From Vibrio sinaloensis DSM 21326 (GTDB lineage: Bacteria > Pseudomonadota > Gammaproteobacteria > Enterobacterales > Vibrionaceae): a stretch of DNA of 64,000 bases. A model generated the notes under the pieces. That model did no database searches. It was given only the letters and a program-made list of their open reading frames with translations, and was not told the origin of the DNA. The position numbers and the translations under genes are program-made. Positions 19,045 to 28,494 of this stretch are shown here, piece after piece. The number at the start of each line of letters is the position of its first letter. Positions within the stretch are counted from its first letter, which is position 1. The stretch covers positions 1-64,000 of the forward strand of contig NZ_AEVT01000106.1 of the NCBI RefSeq assembly GCF_000189275.1, given 5' to 3'.

Positions 19045-19338
19045 ATGATGATCCATTTAACCGCCACGTTCCAAGCAAACCAAGGCGCTGAAAAACAGCT
19101 TCAATCTTTGCTAACCGCAATGCTAGAGCCAACCAGAAAAGAGTCAGGCTGCGTAATGTATCGCTTACTGCAAGATTCAAACAACGTGGGACGATTTACG
19201 TTTCAAGAGCAGTTTACCGATCAGCAAGCCTTTGATTTTCACTGCCAGCAACCCCATTTTCTCAACTTGTTAAACCAGCTCGAAGGGGTGATCAGTGCAG
19301 ATCCAGAAATCACCTTCTACCATGAACTAGAAGGCTGA
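19045..19338 (+). CDS. ABM-domain monooxygenase (YgiN-type)
   Basis: Dimeric ferredoxin-like antibiotic-biosynthesis-monooxygenase domain of 97 residues: IHLTATFQANQGAEKQLQ begins the first strand and FTFQEQFTDQQAFDFHCQ holds the conserved core with its His. Related proteins act on quinols. AAGGG precedes two adjacent ATG codons (19045, 19048); either may be used. It is coupled to the glyoxalase gene and ends at a bidirectional terminator shared with the AraC gene. Confidence 0.85.
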   Translation: MMIHLTATFQANQGAEKQLQSLLTAMLEPTRKESGCVMYRLLQDSNNVGRFTFQEQFTDQQAFDFHCQQPHFLNLLNQLEGVISADPEITFYHELEG

Positions 19339-19352
19339 TCGCCAAGATCAGA

Positions 19353-19378
19353 CTAACGCTCCTCAAAAGGAGCGTTAG
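19353..19378. terminator. Terminator between monooxygenase and AraC genes
   Basis: Perfect 11-bp inverted repeat CTAACGCTCCT/AGGAGCGTTAG with loop CAAA between converging genes. The flanking T runs are modest. Confidence 0.8.
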
Positions 19379-19394
19379 CTTCTTATTGAAAAGG

Positions 19395-20381
19395 TTAATC
19401 GCGCTTATTCACTGATGAAGTAGGCGGATAGCCAAAGGCCTTTTTATAGGCATTCGTAAAATTGGAGGGATGTCGATAACCCGCATGGTAGGCAACTTCC
19501 GTGATTGAAGCTAAGCCTTGCTCTAAGTGCTTACGCGCAACATCCAATCTTCGACGTGTGATGTAGCTTTTAACGCTGCAGCCAATCACTTGCTTGAACT
19601 TTCTTCTTAGGTTTGACTCACTGGTCGCGGAGTACTCCGCAAGATCTTTGGCGGTTAACTCCTTATCTAAGTTGTCTTCAATATAGTGAATAACATCATT
19701 AATAGACTGCTTAGCGCTGCTGGTGACCGTGCTACGCTCAGAAACCACTGTAGAAGTCACAGGTACACTCTCTTCAACTGACAATTGCTCGAACACCTCC
19801 AGCAACAAGCCTTGCGCTAAGGTTTCAAGTTTCATTTTTTTAAAGGATTCGTTGCTGTTGTGGAGCTTGATGATCTGACTGACTAAATCGACAAAATGGT
19901 CATTGAGTGACAACTCAAAGTTAGCAAGGTGCTGAGAAACAAACGCCGCAACGGGGCTATGTGGCTCAATACGTTCTTGAATCCACTCGAGTGGCACCAA
20001 CACTTTCAGCTTAGAGACTTTATTGCCACTGTGGACCGTTCGCCTAAACGTCGCGGGTTTGGCTAAGTTCACCACTAGTCCCTTGCTCCCCGATTGTGCA
20101 TCCATCACAAAACTAAGATCGTCGTAGCTAAAGTCGAGTTTACCTTCAACTAAAACAATAAATATCAAAGCATTACGAGCGGTAGAGATCACATGATGAT
20201 CTCTAAGCTCTGTGGTGGAACCCCAATGTAAAGAGAACCCCTGCTTGACTTTGTAAGTATCAACCTCCCCCTCCAATAAAGGATCAGTGAGGCTTTCTGA
20301 CACCATTTGATGCTTTTCTTCGTTCTCAATCCAGCGCACCAAAGCACTGGTTCGAAACGATGAAGGAGATCGACTGTTCAT
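19395..20381 (-). CDS. AraC family regulator of the iron-uptake island
   Basis: Transcriptional regulator of 328 residues. The C-terminal 100 residues form the two helix-turn-helix motifs of the AraC family (LTAKDLAEYSATSESNLRRK and ITEVAYHAGYRHPSNFTNAY). The N-terminal part is an effector-binding or dimerisation domain without clear signature. ATG 20381 is preferred over GTG 20387. It is divergent from a ferric-siderophore esterase and TonB receptor, the layout of siderophore-responsive activators such as PchR. A 21-base-spaced direct repeat just upstream of its start is a likely binding site. Confidence 0.88.
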   Translation of the reverse strand: MNSRSPSSFRTSALVRWIENEEKHQMVSESLTDPLLEGEVDTYKVKQGFSLHWGSTTELRDHHVISTARNALIFIVLVEGKLDFSYDDLSFVMDAQSGSKGLVVNLAKPATFRRTVHSGNKVSKLKVLVPLEWIQERIEPHSPVAAFVSQHLANFELSLNDHFVDLVSQIIKLHNSNESFKKMKLETLAQGLLLEVFEQLSVEESVPVTSTVVSERSTVTSSAKQSINDVIHYIEDNLDKELTAKDLAEYSATSESNLRRKFKQVIGCSVKSYITRRRLDVARKHLEQGLASITEVAYHAGYRHPSNFTNAYKKAFGYPPTSSVNKRD

Positions 20382-20392
20382 AATCACTCGCC

Positions 20393-20425
20393 ATTTTGAA
20401 TAACACTACAGTTATTTTGAATAAC
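20393..20425. promoter_or_regulatory. Direct repeat, likely AraC-family operator
   Basis: Two exact copies of ATTTTGAATAAC (20393-20404 and 20414-20425), starts 21 bases apart, that is two helical turns. This places them on the same DNA face, as expected for the two half-sites of an AraC-type activator. They lie between the regulator gene and the Fur box of the esterase gene. Confidence 0.65.
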
Positions 20426-20466
20426 CAAATGTGCTGTTCCCTACCTGAAAACAAAATTAACATAAA

Positions 20467-20481
20467 TGATAATTAATATCA
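20467..20481 (+). promoter_or_regulatory. Fur box of esterase-receptor operon
   Basis: TGATAATTAATATCA matches the 7-1-7 Fur consensus at 13 of 14 positions. It lies 23-37 bases upstream of the esterase start and about 90 bases from the AraC start. Confidence 0.85.
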
Positions 20482-20503
20482 TTAAGCAAAAGATGGGTAG
20501 TCA

Positions 20504-22087
20504 ATGAAATGGATTGTTCTTATTACGACTTTGCTCGTTCATACCGCTAACGTGCAGGCAATGACGATAAAAATGGATGAAACTCAGTCTTTCGAGCTAA
20601 ATTTAGCCGGAGAAAATACACTGGTTGTTGATAAACCGGGTTACTACCGAGGTTACGTTCGCAGCAATCGCTTTATCAATAAATTGCTCGCTTATACCCC
20701 AAATGGCGAGCTGGTAAAAACGCTCATTGGCAGCAAAAGTAAAGAGACGGAAATTTTTTGGCTTATCGCAAAAGCCGGTAACTACCAGCTCAAGATAGAT
20801 ATGGCTTCTCCCGAGTCATCAAAGGTTCAAATAAAGCTTAGCCAAATTCCACTCAAGGATGACCAGTACGTTTCCGCTCCCTCTAAGATCACGAGCCCTC
20901 TTATCCAACGCACAATGGCAGATCTCGCTGAGGGCAAAGTAGACTCTCAGTCTATATTCTGGCAAGAGATCTCAGCGACTGGCGCTCCGCTGGTCGAGTA
21001 CAAACAAGATGGCAACGCGGTCATCACCTTCTTGTACCGAGGAGAAGTAAACAACGTCAGGCTTCTAGGGGCTCCTTACGGTGGTCATGCTCAGTTAAGC
21101 CATATTGAAGGCACAGACATCTGGTATCGCTCTTTTGAAGTACCCGACAGCACTCGCCTCTCCTACCGCTTGGCTCCGAACGTTCCACAGTTAAGCGTTG
21201 ATAAGAATCGCGAGCAAAGAAAAGCAGTGCTGGCGACAGCTCAGCCGGATCCATTAAATATTCAGCCTATTTTTGGCCCAGACTCAGGGCTGTTTGGCTC
21301 AGCTTCTACCTTGACCTTGCGTAATGCGAGTAGCGATCGCATAGCTCAGGAGCAAGGCAAACCAAAAGGCCAAATGACCTCTTTTCGCTTTCAATCATCG
21401 ACAGACCTAGAGCCAAGAGAAATCACCCTCTACACGCCAAATTCTGTATACCCAGTCACCAAGTCGTCACCATTATTAATCCTATTTGATGGCGAGGCTT
21501 ATCTCAACAAGGTGCCAACACCACGCATCATGGATAACTTGATCGCAACCAAACAAGTCCCACCAATGCGGGTGCTGTTTATTAATCCGCCTAGGCCAAG
21601 TTTAAGAGCGAAAGAACTCACGCCGAATAAGGCCTTCGCTCAAATGATGGCAACCGAGCTAATGCCATGGCTATGTACTCATCACTCCGTTTGCCCTAAC
21701 GCTGAAAACACCGTGTTATCTGGCTCTAGTTTTGGGGGATTAGCATCTATGTACATTGCGTTAGAGTATCCGGAACATTTTGGCAAAGTCCTCAGCCAAT
21801 CAGGCTCTTTTTGGTGGCAGCCTAAAGAGGCGGAAAGAACTCAGTTGAGCTGGATGGCTCAGTTGGTTAACTCAAAGCCAACGCAAAACCTCAGCATCTA
21901 CCTTAATGCTGGCTTGTTCGAAACCGAACCCCAATACGCAAGCATTCTTCAAACCAATCAACAACTTTTTAGCACACTGACAGAAAAAGGTTACCGTGCC
22001 CATTTTCAAAGTGCTGCGAGCGGCCACGACTATTTTAGTTGGCGCGTCATGTTAGCTGATGGACTCAACGTCTTGTTCAGCGATTAA
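20504..22087 (+). CDS. Periplasmic ferric-siderophore esterase (Fes/IroE-like)
   Basis: Alpha/beta-hydrolase of 527 residues with a signal peptide of about 20 residues, so unlike cytoplasmic Fes it should act in the periplasm. The N-terminal half resembles the Fes N-terminal (DUF3327-type) domain. The C-terminal half is an esterase_D fold with nucleophile Ser409 in SGSSFGG and catalytic His508 in SGHDYFSW. It would hydrolyse ester-linked catecholate siderophores, perhaps releasing iron or trimming them. A strong Fur box stands upstream, and the TonB receptor gene follows after 21 bases, forming one operon. Confidence 0.85.
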   Translation: MKWIVLITTLLVHTANVQAMTIKMDETQSFELNLAGENTLVVDKPGYYRGYVRSNRFINKLLAYTPNGELVKTLIGSKSKETEIFWLIAKAGNYQLKIDMASPESSKVQIKLSQIPLKDDQYVSAPSKITSPLIQRTMADLAEGKVDSQSIFWQEISATGAPLVEYKQDGNAVITFLYRGEVNNVRLLGAPYGGHAQLSHIEGTDIWYRSFEVPDSTRLSYRLAPNVPQLSVDKNREQRKAVLATAQPDPLNIQPIFGPDSGLFGSASTLTLRNASSDRIAQEQGKPKGQMTSFRFQSSTDLEPREITLYTPNSVYPVTKSSPLLILFDGEAYLNKVPTPRIMDNLIATKQVPPMRVLFINPPRPSLRAKELTPNKAFAQMMATELMPWLCTHHSVCPNAENTVLSGSSFGGLASMYIALEYPEHFGKVLSQSGSFWWQPKEAERTQLSWMAQLVNSKPTQNLSIYLNAGLFETEPQYASILQTNQQLFSTLTEKGYRAHFQSAASGHDYFSWRVMLADGLNVLFSD

Positions 22088-22108
22088 GTCCCAAGGAAAA
22101 TCAACAAA

Positions 22109-24101
22109 ATGGAACCAAGAAAAATCAACACTATAGAAAAGAGTAAGCTGGCGACAGCGATCGCTTTCACCACATGCATCGCCATGCCTGCGCTTGCTGA
22201 CGATACAACAACCTACATGGACACTGTTGTTGTCACTGCAAGTAAATATGAAGCCTCAATCAAAGAAGCGCCCGCATCAATCTCGGTGATCACCCGCGAA
22301 GAAATTGACCAGCTTCCCGCAACAGATATCACGACGGCTCTGGAGAACGTCGCGGGGGTGCATGTCGCTAAGACTACTGGCGCAGAACCGAGAGTCATTA
22401 TCCGTGGTTTGCAGAATCAAAACTCTTCCAATGGTAACTACACGCTTTTCTTGATCAATGGGCGTCGAATTAGTTCGAGTGAGACCGTTATTCGTGGCGC
22501 ATCTTTTGACTTGTCTAGCATTCCAATGAGTGCGATTGAGCGAATTGAAGTAGTACGAGGCCCAATGTCCTCCTTGTACGGCAGTGAGGCGATAGGCGGC
22601 GTTGTTAACGTTATCCTTAAAACTCCCACCTCCGATACTCACGTCGCGGGCAGTTTGGCTTACAGTTCACCACAAGATCGTAAAGCCAATGAGTTGCTGT
22701 CTGATGCAGATGGCGAGTTAAAAAGCGGTAACGTGTTCGTTAGCGGCTCTATCATTCCACAAGTATTAACTTACAGTGCAAGCGTGGATATCAGTAACCA
22801 AAATGCCTGGTTCCCAGAAGATGCTGGAGATAATTTTTCACCGCAAACTGAGACAAAAACGAAAGTCGTTTCGCGGTTCACTCAACTGGCTCGCTACAGA
22901 AAATGATGAGTTCTATCTAGATTTGTCTTATTCAAAAGACGAGCGCGTGGAAAACAGTTATTTCAGTACGTTTAATGGTGTATTGACCAGCGACTACGAC
23001 GGCAAAAAGATGACCAGCACCTTAGGTTACCTGCGCAATTGGGAGTGGGGTGAATCCGATGCCAGTTATTTCTATGAGTCTTCAGAGGTGCATGAGAATA
23101 ACTTCCACCCTCTCGTTGATGAAGCCGATATGACGCAAAACAACCATACCGTTGACGCACGCTTTGTGGTCGATAATCTTGACAGCCAAATTGTATCGGT
23201 TGGCGCGCAGATGTCCTATACAGAAGTCGAAAACAAACGAGACTATACTGGCTCTCGCTCTGTCACCCAGAGTGCGGTCTACGCTCAAGACGAGTACTAC
23301 ATAACCGACGATCTTACCGCAACGTTAAGCGGACGATTTACTCACAACAACCAGTTTGGTAACGACTTTAGCCCTCGACTCTACTTAGTGTATAACGGTA
23401 TTGAAAACTTGACCTTTAAGGGGGGATACGGCGAAGGCTTTAAAGCGCCGACTATTTTCCAATCCTCTAAAGACTTCTCACTGGTGAGCTGTGGAGGTCG
23501 ATGTACCCTAATTGGTAACCCTGATTTAAAACCGCAAACATCCAAAACCTATGAGCTGTCAGCAATGTACTCGGGGGATGCTGGATTCGTGCAAGCAACC
23601 GGATTTTTCAACGACGTGAAAAACCTGATTGACCGAGACCTAGAGCCTTACATTTCCGGATCATCAAACATCATTCAGTACGAAAATGTCGAAAGCGTAG
23701 AGACAAAAGGTGTTGAGCTTGAAGGCCAATACGATATCTCATCTAGCTGGTCATTAACAATGAACGCTACCTATACAGATGCTAAAAACAAAGATGACAA
23801 CCAGGACATCTCCTACACTCCAGAATGGTTGGCGAATGCAAATGTAAACTGGGCTGCAACGAAAAACATTGCTCTGTTTGCCGGGGTCAATTACACCGGA
23901 GAACAGAAAGACGGTAACGACTCTAAACTCGACCCGTATTCTATTTTGACAATTGGTGGTTCCTACGCGTTCAATGACTACGTCAAGATCAGAACCGGCA
24001 TCACCAACTTAACCGATGAGAGACTTGATGACACCGACCTTGACTATCAAGCTACCGAAGTGGGAAGAGCCTATTACCTCAAGTTAGATTTTGAATACTA
24101 A
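22109..24101 (+). pseudogene. TonB-dependent catecholate-type receptor, frameshifted
   Basis: Outer-membrane siderophore receptor of the FepA/IrgA/CirA group, about 663 residues when the frame is repaired. A signal peptide and TonB box (DTVVVTASK) are followed by the plug domain (SISVITREEIDQLPATD, VRGPMSSLYGSEAIGGVVNV) and a beta-barrel ending in YYLKLDFEY. The frame is open from 22109 to 22906, but the homologous continuation is in a frame one base ahead, from about 22866 to 24101. One extra base near 22850-22870, in or next to a run of five A, explains this. It may be a true inactivation or a sequencing error. It is cotranscribed with the Fur-controlled esterase. Confidence 0.82.
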
Positions 24102-24117
24102 TAGGACATAAAACAGA

Positions 24118-24138
24118 GGGCGCCTTTACGGCGCCCTT
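24118..24138. terminator. Terminator between receptor and MscS genes
   Basis: Perfect 8-bp GC-rich stem AGGGCGCC/GGCGCCCT with loop TTTAC between converging genes. Confidence 0.8.
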
Positions 24139-24140
24139 GG

Positions 24141-25820
24141 TTAACTTTCTTGCTGTGCTTCTTTTATCATATGTAAATGCACATCTTGTTGTGGGAACGG
24201 AATAGAAATCCCCTCTTTATCAAAACGTAACTTCACCTCTTTGGTTACGTCCCAGTACACATCCCAGTAATCATCGGTTTTAACCCAAGGTCGAACGATA
24301 AAGTCAACTGAAGACGTATTCAAAGTATGCACCTTGATGGTCGGCTCAGGAGTTCGCAGAACGGCAGGATGCGCCATTACTATCTCCGTGAGTACGGCTT
24401 CCGCCTTCAGTAAATCATCGCCATAGCCGATCCCAAATACCATATCCACCCGACGTACACGCTCGTGAGTCACATTCTTGATCACATCTCCCCAAATCTT
24501 ACTGTTAGGTATGATGATGATCTGATTATCGAATGTCTTAATCGTTGTATTCACTAAACTCATATGGCTAACTTTACCGTCCACACCACCTGCGAAAACA
24601 AAATCCCCGACGTCGAATGGACGATAGATCAATAACATCATGCCTGCCGCAAAGTTCGATAAAGTATCTTGCAATGCAAAACCGATGATCACACCCGCGA
24701 TACCGAAACCGGTCAATACAGGAGCAAGATTTAACCCTATCTGCGATAGTGCAACTAAGATACCGATAATCCACACAATGTTACCAGACATACCAATAAA
24801 GAAGTCTTGCATCAATTGCGAGAGTTTAAGGTTTTTCGACACCACGGTTTTGCTCACTACTTTCTTGGTCAACTTAGCAATCATGCTGGTGACAAGCAGT
24901 AGAAAGGCGAAGACTAATAGTTGAAACAAGTGCTGAGGAGCATTGTTAGCAAACCAATCCCACAGGTTAGTCGACCAATGAGATACAATTGAAATTAACA
25001 CCTTACCGTCGAGTAAGTCTTGAGTGATACTTCCTGTCACTTCAAAGATCAGGCGCTTATATTCTGACGTATCAAGCCCAAGCTGATCAGCGATCGCGAT
25101 TTGCGAATTTAGACTTTCAACCGCAATCGACATGCGCTGTTTGATAACCAACTGCATCAACTGCATCGTTGATTTTTCCGATTCAGGACTGGCAGAGAGC
25201 TGTTTTGCAACCGCTGCGGTTTGCTGACTGAAATACTCAACAGACGCCGATAACAACCTTAAACGCTTACGCACTAGATCTCGAAACTGCTCTTCAGCCA
25301 GCGCTTCGTCCACCCCTAACGCAGTCAACCACTGGATATTCTGCCAATTGGACTCGATAGCGGTATCAAGATAATGTTGAAGTTCTTGATAATTGTTCAG
25401 CAAGCTGAGGCGATCTTCTTCTTTGGCATTATCGATCGTCTCATTAAGTTTTTTGATTTTATCTTCCAAATACTCAGTCGCCGCCAAAGAGTAGCGTTGC
25501 TGAATCTCAACTTGTTCAATGAGCTTACTTTTTTCGATTGAGCCGCGATTAATCGCCGTCGCTAATGCTGACCTAAGTTCTTCATTCTTTTGAAACAGCT
25601 TGAGCTGTAACGCATCTTTCTCTTCACCACTTGCTGTCGCGAGTGTAGCCGTAAGCTCTTTGAGATCACCGTTTATCTTCTCTAACCGTTGCTCAGATTT
25701 GGAAAGCGTAGGTTCAACACTTTCTTCCGCTGCGTGGGAAGACATGCTCAAACTAAGGCTAAATGCCATCAGCAAAGCGTAAAAACATAACATCAAGTTA
25801 CCGCGAGATAACTGTCCCAT
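24141..25820 (-). CDS. MscS family mechanosensitive channel
   Basis: Small-conductance mechanosensitive channel-type membrane protein of 559 residues. A signal peptide (about 1-30) leads to a long coiled-coil periplasmic region (about 35-255), then membrane helices, the pore helix and the MscS beta domain with FDVGDFVFAGGVDGKV and NTTIKTFDNQIIIIPN. It is larger than E. coli MscS and closer to the extended MscS paralogues. ATG 25820 was chosen because GAGGTGAG lies directly upstream; a GTG two codons earlier overlaps that site. It likely protects against hypo-osmotic shock. It is convergent with the receptor gene. Confidence 0.92.
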   Translation of the reverse strand: MGQLSRGNLMLCFYALLMAFSLSLSMSSHAAEESVEPTLSKSEQRLEKINGDLKELTATLATASGEEKDALQLKLFQKNEELRSALATAINRGSIEKSKLIEQVEIQQRYSLAATEYLEDKIKKLNETIDNAKEEDRLSLLNNYQELQHYLDTAIESNWQNIQWLTALGVDEALAEEQFRDLVRKRLRLLSASVEYFSQQTAAVAKQLSASPESEKSTMQLMQLVIKQRMSIAVESLNSQIAIADQLGLDTSEYKRLIFEVTGSITQDLLDGKVLISIVSHWSTNLWDWFANNAPQHLFQLLVFAFLLLVTSMIAKLTKKVVSKTVVSKNLKLSQLMQDFFIGMSGNIVWIIGILVALSQIGLNLAPVLTGFGIAGVIIGFALQDTLSNFAAGMMLLIYRPFDVGDFVFAGGVDGKVSHMSLVNTTIKTFDNQIIIIPNSKIWGDVIKNVTHERVRRVDMVFGIGYGDDLLKAEAVLTEIVMAHPAVLRTPEPTIKVHTLNTSSVDFIVRPWVKTDDYWDVYWDVTKEVKLRFDKEGISIPFPQQDVHLHMIKEAQQES

Positions 25821-25920
25821 GCTCACCTCAACCTATTAAGTCTTTGTTTCTTTTGTAGATAACTATAATTGTACACCACAAACCAAAAATCACCTGTCGA
25901 AACATCGTCAACTATCGGTA

Positions 25921-25950
25921 AAAACAAAAACAGCCGCGTTTGCGGCTGTT
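25921..25950 (-). terminator. Rho-independent terminator of ycgN-like gene
   Basis: Perfect stem AACAGCCGC/GCGGCTGTT with a 4-base loop. On the minus strand it is followed by a T-rich tract. Confidence 0.88.
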
Positions 25951-25962
25951 CTCGTCAAGGGA

Positions 25963-26400
25963 TTATCTATTGGGATGATTCAAAATGTGGTCTTCCCAAT
26001 CGACAACGTCTATCTCGTAAACGACTTTGTTACGCACGCTCTCTCCCGCGGCATGCATTGCCGACTTAGAACCTGTCAATAATGGATGCCATTCTGGCAA
26101 TGGTTGGTCTTCCGCCAGCAGGCGATAAGCGCAGGTGTGTGGTAACCAAGTAAAGTCATCGATGTCTTCTCGAGTTAACTTGGTACACTCTTCACCCGAA
26201 GTAAATCGGTTTGGGTAATCTTTACATGAGCAGGTTTTACTGTTGAGCCAACTACACGCTACATTGGTGTAATAGATCTCGTCTGTATCTTCATCCATAA
26301 GCTTGTGTAGACAGCATTTACCACAACCATCACACAGAGATTCCCACTCTTGCTCGGTCATTTGCTCTAGTCTTTTACTTTGCCAAAATGGTTCGCTCAT
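25963..26400 (-). CDS. ycgN: YcgN family Cys-cluster protein (UPF0260)
   Basis: Cytoplasmic protein of 145 residues with the YkgJ-type metal-binding cysteine cluster: CDGCGKCC near residue 23, then [15 protein letters not shown] and a later HTCAYR. The spacing and the WHPLL segment fit UPF0260/YcgN. It probably binds zinc or an Fe-S cluster; its role is unknown. ATG 26400 gives the family start MSEPFW. It is divergent from a second, smaller YkgJ-type gene. Confidence 0.88.
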   Translation of the reverse strand: MSEPFWQSKRLEQMTEQEWESLCDGCGKCCLHKLMDEDTDEIYYTNVACSWLNSKTCSCKDYPNRFTSGEECTKLTREDIDDFTWLPHTCAYRLLAEDQPLPEWHPLLTGSKSAMHAAGESVRNKVVYEIDVVDWEDHILNHPNR

Positions 26401-26534
26401 CGGTGTTACTTCGTTATCAGACAGGGGTGCGATTTATACCTTTATGCCTACTAAAGTTCAAGCGCAAAGTTTGGGCTGATCCAGCTTTGCTTTTTTGCTA
26501 CTATCGCGCCCTTACTTTTTATGAGGTTCATCTA

Positions 26535-26783
26535 ATGGATTGTCGTCTCGGCTGCGGCGCATGTTGTATCGCTCCCAGTATCTCTTCTCCTATTCCTGGC
26601 ATGCCGAAAGGTAAACCTGCTGGCACCCGCTGCATTCAGTTGAATGAGGACAATTTGTGCAAACTCTTTGGTCAACCAGAGAGACCTAAGGTGTGTCACG
26701 AGTTTAAGCCCTGCCCTGTTGTGTGCGGAAAGACAAATCACCAGGCATTAGAGAACATCACCGAGTTGGAAAATCTGACATAA
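26535..26783 (+). CDS. YkgJ family cysteine-cluster protein
   Basis: Small protein of 82 residues, MDCRLGCGACC then PIPGMPKGKPAGTRCIQL, NLCKLFG and VCHEF, the YkgJ zinc/iron cluster pattern. ATG 26535 was chosen: GAGG lies ten bases upstream and the Cys motif sits at the N-terminus as in relatives; longer in-frame starts would run into the divergent ycgN promoter. Function is unknown. Confidence 0.85.
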   Translation: MDCRLGCGACCIAPSISSPIPGMPKGKPAGTRCIQLNEDNLCKLFGQPERPKVCHEFKPCPVVCGKTNHQALENITELENLT

Positions 26784-26913
26784 CCCACGCTCCATAACTG
26801 AGACAAACTCCGTTTCTGTCATTCACCCACCTTATTTCTCAGTTTCATTCACATCACGCTGACATTTATCTACTATCTTGACCGGGTCTTCCAAACATAA
26901 AAACAGGAAACCC

Positions 26914-27603
26914 ATGAACAAATACATAGCAGAATCTTTTGGTACCTTTTGGCTCGTACTCGGTGGCTGTGGCAGTGCCGTTTTAGCAGCTGGTTTTCCA
27001 GACGTTGGCATTGGCTTGCTAGGTGTGTCGCTTGCCTTTGGTCTCACTGTTTTAACCATGGCTTATGCAATTGGTCATATCTCAGGGTGTCACTTAAACC
27101 CTGCCGTAACTATCGGCCTTTGGGCTGGCGGTCGATTTGAGACCAAACATGTTGTGCCTTATATCATTGCACAAGTTATCGGTGGTCTTATCGCAGGTGG
27201 CGTGCTGGCCCTTATTGCTACTGGCCAAGCTGGTTTCGATATTGCGGCTTCTGGCTTTGCCTCAAACGGCTTTGCAGAGCATTCTCCAGGTCAATACTCA
27301 ATGACTGCTGCACTCGTGACCGAAGTGGTCATGACCATGATGTTCTTAATTATCATTATGGGCGCTACGGATCAACGCGCTCCACAAGGGTTTGCACCTA
27401 TTGCCATTGGTTTAGGCTTAACGCTGATTCACCTAATCAGCATTCCAGTAACCAACACTTCAGTGAACCCGGCTCGTAGTACTGCCGTAGCGGTGTACGT
27501 TGGGGATTGGGCGGTATCTCAACTCTGGCTATTCTGGGTTGCGCCAATTGCTGGTGCTATTCTAGGTGCTGTTTGTTATAAGCTAATCGCTGGTAAAAAT
27601 TAG
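26914..27603 (+). CDS. aqpZ: Aquaporin Z
   Basis: Inner-membrane water channel of 229 residues with six membrane helices and the two half-helix NPA motifs, NPAVT near residue 63 and NPARS near residue 184. The His in [10 protein letters not shown] and the Arg after the second NPA fit a water-selective filter. ATG 26914 was chosen because AGGAAACCC lies directly before it; an earlier in-frame start at 26878 adds twelve polar residues. It is monocistronic, with a hairpin (27625-27650) downstream. Confidence 0.95.
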   Translation: MNKYIAESFGTFWLVLGGCGSAVLAAGFPDVGIGLLGVSLAFGLTVLTMAYAIGHISGCHLNPAVTIGLWAGGRFETKHVVPYIIAQVIGGLIAGGVLALIATGQAGFDIAASGFASNGFAEHSPGQYSMTAALVTEVVMTMMFLIIIMGATDQRAPQGFAPIAIGLGLTLIHLISIPVTNTSVNPARSTAVAVYVGDWAVSQLWLFWVAPIAGAILGAVCYKLIAGKN

Positions 27604-27624
27604 CACTCACTACTCATTACCCTT

Positions 27625-27650
27625 TCTGGCCGCATAACGGTGTGGCCAGA
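27625..27650 (+). terminator. Hairpin after aqpZ
   Basis: TCTGGCC pairs with GGCCAGA across a 12-base loop without a T run, so it is a weak terminator candidate. Confidence 0.4.
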
Positions 27651-27708
27651 CAATCTCATCCGCTATTTTCATCCTATTTTACCTAGCCCATCACAAGTTT
27701 CTTTTCTA

Positions 27709-27724
27709 GTCACAATTGGTCACA
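27709..27724 (+). promoter_or_regulatory. GTCACA direct repeat upstream of response regulator gene
   Basis: GTCACA occurs at 27709-27714 and 27719-27724, a 10-base period, just upstream of a TATAGT -10-like box. Tandem hexamers with a 10-11 base period are typical of OmpR-family sites, so autoregulation is possible. Confidence 0.4.
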
Positions 27725-27783
27725 CCACAAAGCATTCGTACAGGTTATAGTTTCTCCCTCGATAAATGCCTACATAGCCAGCT

Positions 27784-28491
27784 ATGACGACAAAAACTAC
27801 TTTCGAAGTTCTTTTAGTTGAAGATGACAATGAGCTCGCAGAACTGATCCAAGATTTTCTTCAATGCTATGAATTTAACATTACTATCGTCACTGACGGT
27901 ATCACGGCAGTGAAAACGATATTAGACCAACAACCAGACTTGGTGATTCTTGATATCATGCTGCCCGGACAAAGTGGTATGGAAGTATGTCGGGCTGTAA
28001 GATCTCAATATTCAGGAATGATTCTGATGCAGACTGCGCTGGATGATGACATCGACCAAGTCATGGGTTTAGAACTCGGCGCTGATGACTATGTGGTCAA
28101 ACAAATAAAACCACGTTTGTTGCTTTCTCGCATCCGTGCGCTACTTCGCCGTCAAGACAGAAATCCTGCCGACCAAAATGAGATTAGGCTTGGGTCGTTA
28201 ACAATTAACCTTCACTATCGAAGTGTGGAACTGAACCAGCAGCCAATTAAGCTTTCTACTTCCGAGTTCGAGCTACTGCACTTTTTGGCCAAGCAAGCTG
28301 GACGAGTCGTATCACGTGACGACATCGCGCAGCAGATTAGGGGCTTTGAGTACGATGGGTTAGACCGATCAATTGATCGACGTATTTCTCGCTTACGTCG
28401 CACTCTCAATGATGACCCAAATCAACCTTGCTTGATAAAAACCATTCGGGGCGTAGGTTATCAACTTTGCGCCACCTCTCCGGAAGCATAA
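27784..28491 (+). CDS. OmpR-family response regulator (RstA-like)
   Basis: DNA-binding response regulator of 235 residues. The receiver domain (about 8-122) carries the acidic pair EDD, phospho-acceptor Asp57 in VILDIMLPG and the conserved Lys in VVKQIKP. The winged-helix output domain follows (SEFELLHFLAKQAGRVVSRDD, RRISRLRRTL). The receiver sequence is closest in style to RstA. It is followed three bases later by its histidine kinase gene, and downstream by an outer-membrane DUF2860 gene and a lipoprotein gene that may be targets. Confidence 0.92.
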   Translation: MTTKTTFEVLLVEDDNELAELIQDFLQCYEFNITIVTDGITAVKTILDQQPDLVILDIMLPGQSGMEVCRAVRSQYSGMILMQTALDDDIDQVMGLELGADDYVVKQIKPRLLLSRIRALLRRQDRNPADQNEIRLGSLTINLHYRSVELNQQPIKLSTSEFELLHFLAKQAGRVVSRDDIAQQIRGFEYDGLDRSIDRRISRLRRTLNDDPNQPCLIKTIRGVGYQLCATSPEA

Positions 28492-28494
28492 GCA

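Noticed and set aside
22850-22866. Programmed ribosomal frameshift in the receptor gene
   Set aside because: The run has only five A, and the shift needed is +1, not the -1 of an A AAA AAG-type site. No stop-codon pause signal is present, so a mutation or read error is likelier.
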